Assembly: GCA_037127255.1 (NCBI GenBank)
Contig: JBANSL010000009.1
Location: 27,182,475-27,246,474, forward strand
DNA from: Persicaria tinctoria
Lineage: Eukaryota > Streptophyta > Magnoliopsida > Caryophyllales > Polygonaceae
DNA length: 64,000 nucleotides
Direction of reading: 5' to 3'
In this document: positions 45,841-56,197 of the stretch, one piece after another
How the letters are laid out: each line of letters opens with the position of its first letter
Numbering within the stretch: position 1 is the stretch's first letter
Notes under the pieces: generated by a model
Seen by the model: only the letters and a program-made list of their open reading frames with translations
What the model was told of the DNA's origin: nothing
The model's database searches: none
Made by a program: the position numbers and the translations under genes

Positions 45841-46304
45841 GAATGGGTAACTTGTGCACAAGGCCTAGGATGTGCATTGTGTACAAAATATTATTCGGTG
45901 AAATGTGAAACATTATTCAGTGAAATTTGAAGCATTATTCGGTAAAATGTGAGTATTGTTTAGGGGAATTTGAAACGTTATTTGGTGAAATTTGAGGCAT
46001 TCCATATAAATTGTAACTATTGTTTAGGGAATTGAGGTTTCTTTTATTTGAAATGGATAAATAAAAAAACTAAACATTATTCGGTAGAATGTTATAAATT
46101 ATTCAGTGGAATTGGGACGTTTTCATCTGAACTGAACGGAAAAAAAAAACATAACAGTGTTCGGTAGAATGGTTCACATTTCACCGAATAATGCTTAAAA
46201 TTTCACCGAATAATGTTTTACATTTCACCTAATGTTTCACATTTCACCGAATAATATTTGTGCACAATGCACACCCCAAGGGGTGTGCACTCTGGAACCA
46301 CTCC
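45841..46304. mobile_element. 464-bp inverted-repeat MITE in a TA tract
   Basis: Long imperfect inverted repeat. The left arm begins GAATGGGTAACTTGTGCACA; the right arm (reverse complement) begins GGAGTGGTTCCAGAGTGCAC. Both run into GTGCATTGTG and then several ATTATTCGGTGAAATGTGAA units. It is flanked on both sides by (TA)n (45818-45840 and 46305-46318), so the target duplication cannot be read exactly. It has no coding capacity. Superfamily uncertain; a Mutator-like or hAT-like MITE is plausible. Confidence 0.7.
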
Positions 46305-46357
46305 ATATATATATATATTTATTAATGTATATAAAGCCTAACAGAACTTCAAGCGGC

Positions 46358-49300
46358 TTGCAACTGGTAGAAGACATAGAAACATTACAAAATCACTCAC
46401 CACAACAGCTGGAATCCCGCTCACATCTGATATGGAGATCAGAAACCAAATTAATGAGGATTTCAAGTTCAGATACACCACCCAGCATCAAATGCAGACG
46501 ACGCGCACACACATAGATAACCACATCAGCCAAGAAGTAACAACAGATGACAATCATTACCTTACCAAACAAGTCTCTAACTCAGAAATAAAGGAGGCCG
46601 TTTTTGGGTTAGCAAATGAAAAATCACCAGGACCAGACGGTTTTCCTGCGGGGTTTTTAAAAAAGTATTGGCATATAATAAAAGTAGTCAAAAGTTTTTT
46701 CCTTAGTGGGAGAATACTAAAACAAACAAATCATACTTTTATTGCATTAATACCCAAGTGTGAACATCCAACAACGACAAATCATTACAGACCCATTAGC
46801 TTGTGCTCTACTACATACAAAATAATATCCAAAGTTCTAGCCAACCGACTAAAAAAAGTCATACACAAAATTATTCACCCGCTACAGATCAGTGCTCTTT
46901 CTTCCGGAAGAGCTATCCAGGACAATATACTAACTGCACATGAAATTTTTCATTCTTTTCGGGAAAAAGAGGGAAAACAGGGTTGGATGGCAGTCAAACT
47001 GGATATGGAAAAAGCTTTTGACAGAGTTGAATGGAATCTACTTCTAACAACCATGAATAAATTGGGGTTTGCTCCAACATTCGTGAACTGGATAAGAGAA
47101 TGCATAACCACGGTTTCCTACTCGGTCTTAGTAAACAATGAACCTACAGAAATCTTCGTACCATCCAGGGGTATTAGACAGGGTGATCCGCTTTCGCCTT
47201 ATCTATTCCTCATCATCTCAGAGATTCTATCAAGATCCCTGCAACATGAAGCCTCAAAACCTCAAAGTCACCTAGGAATAACCTTAACTCGTGGTGGCCT
47301 TAAAATCACTTTTTTGGCCTTCGCGGACGACATAATAATCTTCTCATCCGCAACCAAGAATGCTAGTGACCAAATAAACAAAGTTCTTAATGATTATTGT
47401 TGTCTCACTGGTCAGAAAATAAACAAGTCAAAATCAAAATTCCAATTGACAGAAAATGTAACAACAGAAACAAAACGCCTTATTGAGGGAGAACTTGGAA
47501 TATCGCATACAAACAATCTAGGCAAATATCTAGGATGCCCGATTATATCTTCTAGGGTCACAAAAGACTCCTTTAAAGAACTCATTGACACTACAAAGGG
47601 CCAACTAGACAAATGGAAAGCGAACACCCTGTCCCAAGCAGGGAGATGCACACTAATAAAAACAACATTAGCGGCTAAACCCCTCCACATAATGCAATGC
47701 TTCATGCTGCCCGCATCCATACATAAAGAACTAGATAAAATAAACCGAAATTTTCTTTGGAATAAAGGACCAAACTATAAACCCCTCGTCAGTTGGTATG
47801 AAGTATGCAAAACAAAAAAAATGGTGGATTGGGGATCCCTAATTCAGAAGATATGAACAAAGCACTCCAACTAAAACTCATCTGGAAAATCCTAGCTGAA
47901 CCAGAAAACCCTTGGGTCAAAATAGTTACACAAAAATATATTAAGACCCAACATATACTATCATACAAGAAAAAAGGAGGCTGCTCTTGGCAGTGGACAA
48001 AACTAGTTGCCTTTTAGAGCTCTTCAAACAAGGAATTAGGTGGGCTGTTGGGGATGGAAAAGATATAAACTTCTGGACAGACTCTTGGTGCGGTACCTCG
48101 CCCTTAGCAGAAAAAACCACAGACCCAAATAACGTAAACACAAATCATAAAGTTAACAACTTTATTGGGCAAGACAAAACATGGAACGCTCAAGCAATCA
48201 AACAATACCTACGTGGCAAAATAGATGATGAGTACATTGAACATATACTCTTGACACCAATACCAAAACATATCCACCAGGATAGACTGTATTGGAAACA
48301 CAACAAAAATGGATGGTTCTGCACGAACTCTGCAGTTGACCTAATACATGATACCAAAAAACATACAAAATCGGACCTCAACTGGATATGGAACCTTGAC
48401 ATAACCCCAAAGCTAAAAACCTTCCTATGGAAGATCACCAAAAAAGGACTTTCGACAGCAGCAACACTATCAAACAGAGGATTGGGTATACCGTCAAACT
48501 GCCCCCTTTGCGACTCCTGCTACGAAGATATTCCCCACCTACTATGGCACTGTCCAATTTCACGCGCCACAATTAAACTACTGAACCCGAAAACCTATAA
48601 AAAAATTGGAGCAGATTAGTAACAATGGACTAGATATCACTACCACACTAAAGGCAATAGCAACGAAAATCGGTAAAGATCAGTTCTCAAAGTTAACTTG
48701 GGCCTGGTGGAGCATTTGGATGTTCCGAAATAAAGCGCTCTTTGAAAACATCAAACCAGATTTTCGCAACATTTGGGCTTTTGCAGAAAACCAAATTTAT
48801 TCTTGGAAAGTAGCCAAGATAGTTGAGGAAAACCACTTGCAAAATGCAAACATCACAAACGCAACAAAACAGAGGAATAACACAAAATGGCTCAAACCAC
48901 ATGAGGGAAAATACAAACTAAACTTCGATGGTGCTTTCAACATCACTGGTAAGGTAGACTATGGATACATAATCAGAGATGCTAACGGAGGTCCTATATA
49001 CATGGCTTCTGGAGCTTCTCCACTCAACTCTATCATAGGCGCATAGGGCTATGCAATGTGGCAAGGCATAAACAAAGCCCGTGAACTACAACTCCACCAC
49101 ATCATAGTGGAAGGTGATAACTTCACTGTTATTAACTGCCTCAAGGGCATTTGGTCCCCACCAGGAGAAATTGAAATGATCGTCTCTAACGCTCTTTTCT
49201 CCTTAAGCTGTTTCAGCTCTTTTTCAGGTCTGCCACATATACCGTGAAGCTAACCGAGCTGCGGATTGTCTTTCGCACCTTAATTTTGCTTTATCCGGTC

Positions 49301-49404
49301 CTTCGCATGACGACATAGAACTTAGTTCTATCATCCTAAGGGATACGCTTGGCAAGTGACAAATTATACATTTGGACTTGTCAAATTATTTTCGGTTCAA
49401 AAAA
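46358..49404 (+). mobile_element. 5'-truncated L1-type LINE with 15-bp TSD
   Basis: AGAACTTCAAGCGGC occurs at 46343-46357 and 49405-49419, flanking the element. It ends in a short A run (49399-49404). The element starts inside ORF2 upstream of the reverse transcriptase, with the endonuclease missing. The TSD, A tail and 5' truncation are the signature of target-primed reverse transcription. Confidence 0.9.
46432..49361 (+). pseudogene. LINE ORF2: reverse transcriptase, zf-RVT, RNase H
   Basis: The first ATG of the retained frame is at 46432, not the native start. The reverse transcriptase shows NEKSPGPDGFPAGF, HYRPISLC, KLDMEKAFDRVEW, GIRQGDPLSPYLF and the catalytic AFADDIIIF (about 47320-47345), open to 47856. 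A frameshift in an A-run near 47812-47820 and another near 47990 follow. Then comes a zf-RVT region (FLWKITKKGLSTA...CPLCDSCYEDIPHLLWHC, 48420-48555). A further frame change near 48610 leads to RNase H (KLNFDGAF, YIIRDANG), a stop at 49044, VEGDNFTVINCL and YREANRAADCLSHL near 49235. It appears fairly young apart from these few lesions. Confidence 0.9.
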
Positions 49405-49419
49405 AGAACTTCAAGCGGC

Positions 49420-50032
49420 AACAGAAAGTTCGTAGGCTGATGAACACGCGTCAAGAGGTATTATTCTAAGTTTCATCCCTTAATTTCACGGATTTTAATA
49501 TTTATAACGACTGAAATATGGGTTGTCAGAATTGGTGTTTAAACTTAAAAATCGCGTATTCAAGTAGTTGGGTTCGACACTTGATATTTTAAACAACAAA
49601 TTGAGCAGTCGGATTCGACATTCTATCTTTAATCGCGTGTCTAAGAAGTCGGATTCGACGCGTGGAATCTGGAGCGTAAACCGGTAGTCGGAGCCGACAC
49701 CATCAATACCCTCGTGAGGTCGGACTCGACTCTCGAAATACAGATCGCTTAAAATAAGAAGTCGAAATCGACACCATATAGCAATCGCGTGCCTTTCGAG
49801 CATGGAGTTGCATACAAGCCTTTACGGAGAATAAATTTAGGAATCACGTGTCTTCTATACATGGATGTGCAAACAAGCCTCTACAGAGAATAAATTTAGA
49901 ATTCGCGTAATCGATTGGACGTGAAGCTGCATTCGAGCAATTAGAATCAACCCTTGAAAGACTTGCGTAGTCGGAGTCGACACTTAAGACATCATACGCA
50001 TACATACATACATTCATCATACATTTCAGATC
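49420..50032. other. unassigned DNA with repeated AGTCGGANTCGACA motif
   Basis: No ORF of note. A quasi-palindromic motif (GTCGGATTCGACA and variants) recurs at about 49566, 49610, 49649, 49686, 49720, 49759 and 49970. Two copies of a segment containing GCAAACAAGCCTCTACAGAG-like sequence lie at 49811-49905. The nature of the parent repeat is unknown. Confidence 0.5.
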
Positions 50033-51135
50033 AAAAATAGCCTCCTTGAGCTTAGATCAGATTAGCTCGCGTGGCTTATTTAGCACACTAGAGCTCGACT
50101 CAAAGTAACTCTCGTTGCTCATCTAAACACGCTAGAGTTCGAGTCAAGTTAGTTCTCGTGTCCCGTTGGGCACGATAGAACTTGAAATAGCTCGTATGAC
50201 TTGCCAAGCCTGCTTGATCTTAGATCAGATTAGCTCGCGTGGCTCATTCAGCACATTAGAGCTCGACTCAAAGTAACCCGTGTTGCTCATCTCAGCATGC
50301 TCGAGTTCGAGTCAAGTTAGTTCTCGTGTCCCGTTGGGCACGATAGAACTCAATATAGCTCACATCGCTTGCCGAGCCTGCTTGAGCTTAGATCAGATTA
50401 GCTCGCGTGGCTCATTCATCACGCTAGAGCTCGACTCAAAGTAACTCGTGTTGCTCATCTCAGCAAGTTGGCCATGGAGTCAAGTCAAGTTAGTTCTCGT
50501 GTCCCATTGGGCACGATAGAACTCGAAATAGCTTGCATGGCTTGCCGAGCCTACTTGAACTTAGATCAGATTAGCTCGCGTGGCTCATTTAGCACGCTAG
50601 AGCTCGACTCAAAGTAACTGTCGTTGCTCATCTCAGCATGATGGAGTTCGAGTCAAGTTAGTTCTCGTATCCCGTTGGGCACGATATAACTCGAAATACC
50701 TCGCATGGCTTGCCAAGCCTACTTGAGCTTAGATCAGATTAGCTCACGTGGCTCATTCAGCACGGTAGAGCTCGACTTAAAGTAACTCGCGTTGCTTATC
50801 TCAACACACTAGAGTTCGAGTCATGTTAGTTCTTGTGTCCCGTTGGGCACAATAGAACTCGAAATAGCTCGCATGGCTTGCCAAGCCTGCTTCGTCTTAG
50901 ATCAGATTAGCTCGTGTGGCTCATTCAACACACCAGAGCTCGACTCAAAGTAACTCGCGTTGCTCATCTTAACACGCTGGAGTTCGACTCAAGTTAGTTC
51001 TCGTGTCCCGTTGGGCACGATAGAACTCAAAATAGCTCGCATGGCTTGCCGAGTCTGCTTAAGCTTAGATAAGATTAGTTCGCGTGGCTCATTCAACACG
51101 CTAGAGCTCGACTCAAAGTAACTCGCGTTGCTCAT
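50033..51135. repeat. 168-bp tandem repeat array, about 6.6 units, 42-bp subunits
   Basis: TTAGATCAGATT-type anchors start at 50052, 50220, 50388, 50561, 50729, 50897 and 51065, spacing 168 bp with one unit of 173. Each unit is four diverged subunits of about 42 bp, with cores GCTCGCGTGGCTCATT, ACTCGCGTTGCTCATC, TTCTCGTGTCCCGTTG and GCTCGCATGGCTTGCC. The array ends where the Athila-like LTR begins at 51136. A single further unit lies at 60421-60589 on the other side of that element. Confidence 0.9.
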
Positions 51136-54100
51136 TATTGTAGGAGGAAATCCAGAATTGCAATTCAAAATATGAAATAAGTAAAGCAAACCAGATTCCG
51201 TCCCTTGCAAATGATTACAAGACTTCCTCCTGATGCAATAGTGGGAAGTCGGGATCGATCCACGAGGAAGCGTGTCAGCGGATCCTAGGCAGCGGTGGAA
51301 TCTCACAAACAGAAGTAGACTTACAGTTGCTCGGTCTTGACTAGGGTTAGTCGACAGAAGATCAGGCAAGTCGAACGAAGCAAGCAGCAGCTCCCGGGAG
51401 TTGGTCGATATCGAGGAGTTTTACTCGATATCGAGTAAAGCTTTCGTCGACGTCGGGTACCTGCACACCAAAAGCTACAGCAATCTTGTGGATCGAAGGT
51501 CAATAGTCGATATCGACCAAATTTGGTCGAGATCGAGGAAAAACAGAAACTTTAAAACGAAAGAAAATAAAGCACAAAGCTTGGTGAAACTCGAAATAAA
51601 CTTTATGAAAGACAACTTCCAAGATTGGGGTTTGCAACAACAATAACCAAGCATGCATAAGGCATGAATAAAACAGATAATCATTTGAATCGCATCAAAG
51701 GACCAAGCTTACGCCTTTTCCAACAATTAGACAACTCTTTCAAGAAACCCTAATTGTGTCTACCAATTTTATGTTTACAATCCAAGTTGTTAGCATGGAC
51801 CTCCTATTAGATGGGTAATAAACATATAACCAGTAGCAGATGCTCAAAACATGCTAAAAGTTGGATCTTCCAGTCAAACATGCAGGGCTATTGTCGGGCT
51901 CACCCCAACCCTAGAAGTGGGTGGATTACTCGCGCTTCATTGCAATCTCATACATTGTTGATGGAAAATAAACTACTTGCATTAAACCAAACTGAAAAAA
52001 GTACAAACCGAACAAAGCCAGATCACTTTCGCTCCTTTGCTCCACTCGGCCTCTCTTTCTCTCTTTACTGCTACTTCTCCTACTGAAATTGAATTGTTGT
52101 GTGATGGAATGAATAAAACTCAGCCCCCTAAGGCTTTATTTATAGGCTTCTAATCCTTGCTAATCAAGGATAGAAATCTCTATCTATATCTAAAGATAAA
52201 ACATTAATAAAAGGAACATTTATCATAAAAGGGAAATATATCTAAAGGGCTAAAATATCTTTGATAAGACGCATTTAGGTAGGGCTAACATGTGCATTTA
52301 GTTAGATTTTAGTAAGGTAAAGTGCATGAATTAGAGTAGTTTTCATATATTTAGTTAATTATGCTTGGAGACGGAATCTACATATGTTTGCATATACTTT
52401 CAGGCATTGGTGGAGTCAATTGATGACAAGGGAATGGCCTAACATCGAGCAAGAGGCTTATAAACAAGAAGAATTGATTGGAGCTGTCCAAACTGGCGAC
52501 GCTGCACTAAAACGAGTCGTTCGAAGGCTGTTGTTATCGGATCGGGGCGTACTTATACTTGTTGGAAAGAGGATTCGAAGACCTACAAATTTTGTGTTTA
52601 CGACTTTTTCAAATTCAGCCTTGAAAACAGCGAAATTGGGACTTCAAATGTGGCTGATGAATATAACTCGGGCTGGGCAACAAACTTGGCCGAGTTCTTG
52701 GTCTCCACCCGAGTTATTCAGCTTGGCCAAGCCGGATTGGGCCATCTTTTGGGCTGAGTTTAATTGACATGTTATTATTATTATTAGGGGAAAGAACAAT
52801 TAGGGTTTTGTTAAGTAGGTTTGAGACGGAATTTCATCACACATTGTTTTCACGTTGAAAGTAGTTTTAGGTTTTCTTTTGAAGCATGAACCGCTAAACT
52901 CCTTTGCTTAGGGAGATCAATCGAAGCTTCAGGTTTGCAATTTTATTGTGAGATTTCTATTTCCTAATACTCTTCTTTGAATGTTATTGATTCTCTGCGC
53001 CGAATGTTTAGGGTTTTCGTGAATTTTCATTAGTCTGATCAACTGATGCCTTTTCATGATAATCTATAGTTAGATATAGGTAATTACTGGTTGAGTTATC
53101 TATATCCTTGAGTAGCAAAGTATAAATCTCTAAAACTGGTTGATTTAGGGATTTGTATAGAGAATTGATTTGCAATTGATGCAATAACTGGTTGTGCGTG
53201 TCGATTGCCTTTGTTGGTTTCCTTTAGACTTCATCGATTGTTGAATTGAATCTTGATAGTTTCAGGATTGTTTGATAATTAGGGTTTTCAGGGTCTGGTT
53301 GTCCTGTTAACTAAATTTGATATGGAATTGGATTCAAAAGAACTAGTCTTTCCACAACAAAGTATTCAAGAGGAAGCTATCTATTTGATTTCGATGATCA
53401 ATGAACAAAGCCTGATTGCTGAGATTGGTTGACCTAAGCTATTTCCCTCATATTTATTCACTAAATCTGTTTTATCTTATTACTTTTGTTTACTTTTGTT
53501 TCTTAGTTAGTTAGTTTAAATCATCAAAATCCCCCCTCTTTGTTTCTTGTTCTTGTTGACACACTTGACTTGCATACGAATCATTGATTCCCTGTGGGAT
53601 CGACCCGTACTTGCCAAACTACATTAGTTAGGCTAGTCGGATTTATTTGATAGGATTTAAGGCGACTAAAAATCCTCTGTCAATCTTCATGTGGATAAAT
53701 CTTCTTCTCCATGGATGGAACTTGATATACTTGGATAGAGTCGGATTCCTTTTGTCCCAAGCAAGCCAAAACCGCGTCAGACAACTCAAACCGCGTAACG
53801 CGGCCTAGGGTCTTTTTACTCGATATCGAGGAACTTGGACGTCGACTTCTGCTGGCTTGGTGTTGTCGAGTAGCTGGTCCTCGACTTGGCTCAAGTGTGC
53901 TCTTCTGGTGTTGTCGATATCGAGTAAGTAACTCGATATCGAGGAAAGTGGTTGTCGACTTGGGCTTTCTGGCTTGAACGAGTAACTACCCCCCGACCTT
54001 GCTCGGACATGTGCTCTGAGTTTACTCGACATCGAGGAACTTCCTCGATATCGAAGAGTGGCATCACTCAGCATCGGGTTGTCTTGTCAGGTCGAGCAAC

Positions 54101-54499
54101 TCTCCTCGGCTCCTCGATCAAGTGCTCCTCATCGACTCCGGGTATGACGTTCAGTGTTGTCGATATCGAGTAACTTTACTCGATATCGAGTAGTGTCCTG
54201 GAGTCGGGTTGCTTTGTCTTCAACTCCTCCTCGACCCATGCTCTGCTGCATCATTTTTGTTGATATCGAGTAAAACTCGTCGATATCGAGTAGCTTTTAG
54301 CTTCTGTCTTTTCTTCTTGGTTTTGTCCTGGAATGGCTCCAAATTCTGTAATATTAAACCAAAACTTATGTAGATCTCCATTTCTTGCAAATAAGCACAT
54401 ATTATATAAATTCAACATATTACTATCCCGAAATATGCAAAGTATATAGAACATGGAGCTAAAATGTGCATTTCAACATGGCTATTTTAGTAGACATCA
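51136..54499 (-). repeat. 3' LTR, interrupted by a solo LTR of another family
   Basis: Starts TATTGTAGGAGG (TG mutated to TA) and ends TAGACATCA. Without 52262-53687 it is about 1,938 bp. TATAAATAA on the minus strand at 52136-52144. Contains many TCGATATCGA palindromes (51394, 51411, 51503, 53820-54290). Confidence 0.8.
52262..53682 (+). mobile_element. solo LTR of an Athila-type family
   Basis: TGATAAGACGCATTTAGG...AATCCTCTGTCA, 1,421 bp, with TSD ATCTT at 52257-52261 and 53683-53687. The sister LTR at 59172-60420 reads AAAATATCTTCATGTGG across this site, an exact empty site. The TGATAAG start and the GGGATCGACCCGTACTTGCC segment near the end resemble the 18126 LTR. A single TG...CA unit with no primer site or polypurine tract makes it a solo LTR; the track of open codons at 52384-52767 is not a known domain. 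Confidence 0.9.
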
Positions 54500-54536
54500 A
54501 ATCACCAGTTACTTAAGCTTGCTTGTCCTCAAGCAA
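54500..54536 (-). other. terminal polypurine module of Athila-like element
   Basis: On the element strand: TTGAGGACAAGCAAGCTTAA, then GTAACTGGTGATT up to the LTR. The GAGGACAAGCAA part is intact but the G-run has decayed compared with GTATGGGGTG at 63331-63347. Confidence 0.65.
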
Positions 54537-56197
54537 TAACTTGGATGGTCATTCAGGGGAAGAATTTAAATTCTCAACATCATAGATTCATTCTTATATA
54601 ACCCTGCAATCAATTACCATCATTGAAAAGGTACTTGTGTCACAGATCCATGCATGTGCAAATAAAAAGCAACATCTACTCACGAAAGGAGGATTATGCA
54701 AAAACAATTCATTTGACAAAGCATTAATAATCGAGAGGATTTTAATTAAGCTCAATAAGGAGTAGATTGGTAAAAGGCTTAAGGTGGGCAATATTTGGTA
54801 ATGTGGTGCTAATGATCCAGGGAAATGGATTATTTCCAAATTTTCATACCACATTCCTTCTTTATAAGATTCATCACCCTTCATAACGCTTTTATCAATA
54901 ATAATGTTTTTACCTCTCTAACCTCAGCACTGCCTTCTCGTGAGTCGCAAACATTGCTGTCATGAATGACCCCGGATACTTAGTGCTTTGGACTCCTCAC
55001 AATGTGTCCCATCTCGCCAAACTATTATCTCAGCGAGCAGGGTCGATCTACCTTTATCTCCTGAGGTGATCGGATTTTCTTTCACTCATTAAATTTTGCA
55101 TATTTTTCAAACAATTTCCTACCAAACTCCATATATGATAATAACAACACAAACACCATATAATAATCTCCATAATGTAACATTATTCTCAACATAATCC
55201 CCGGATAGGAAATGAGGTAAAGAATGGGCAATATTTAGAACATGTGGAGCAATGTATGAAATAAGGCATTTTATGGCTTTTTGTGATGCATAAGCATAGG
55301 TAAGGCTAGGAATATAAACATATGAGCATTATATGGACATATAAAGTCCTCCATCGTTTTATCATGCAACATGTCAAAAGCAACATCAAATTTTACCTCC
55401 TTTCATGGTTTTCAATAAATAATGCACTTCATTGTGACTTCCCTTTACTAGGCCATTTCATGCTATATCTTTAATGAATCCAATTTTGCATCGTCGAGTT
55501 CAATTAAAGCTTCCATTACTCTTTTTTTTCTTTGAACAATTTACAAGAAATGGGAGATGTCTCATAGAATTTTGAGTTTAGCCTTTATGCACAAAAATTT
55601 TAAAATTTTCTCAAAATTTACCATGTAAAACCAAAGACAAGAACAAAACATATTACAATGATAATGAGCCCTTCCCCCACCCCATACTTAAAATATACAG
55701 TGTCCCCACTGTATAAAAAAAAACAAGAGTAAAGTAAGGAACTCACCGAATAATGCGTCGAGGAAGGCAATACAGGGCATGTCGAGGAAACTTCTTGGTC
55801 GATATCGAGTACTGTACTCGATATCGAGTAGGTTGTCAGCGTCCAGTAGAATATGAAGTCGAGGAGATTCTTCTGGCTTGGTCGGTATCGAGTTGGCCTA
55901 CTCGATATCGATGAACTTCTAGGCTGCTCCTCTTGGTCGTTCTCGACTGGCCTAGCCGATTTTGACTGTTCTTGAGGGACTTCTTATTCCACCTTTCGCG
56001 ATCCTTTTATGCTTGCCGACCTAAAAGTGTTAGATTGCACACAAAGACAAGACTTTCCACATGAAGTATTCTAAACTAAAAACAGAAAAAACAAAAACCA
56101 AAACCAAAAATAAAAAGTTCCAAAGTCCCAAAATTCAAAAAGTTTTATATACATGCTCTAGATTTTAGAGTCGCTAGGCCGACTTCTCCATTTGTGC
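54537..56197 (-). other. non-coding 3' region of Athila-like element
   Basis: No reverse transcriptase, integrase or other domain in any frame. Holds the internal polypurine module (55672-55712, GGGGACA...TTAAGTATGGGGTGGGGG on the element strand), the AACATTGCTGTCATGAATGA motif at about 54951 and several TCGATATCGA palindromes (55799, 55817, 55900). About 54537-55060 matches 63367-64000 closely. Confidence 0.7.

Noticed and set aside
50033..51135. CRISPR-like array
   Set aside because: The repeats are contiguous 168-bp units without unique spacers, in a plant nuclear context.
50033..51135. Centromeric satellite because of its 168-bp length
   Set aside because: Only about 6.6 units, with a strong 42-bp substructure; nothing in the window indicates a centromere.
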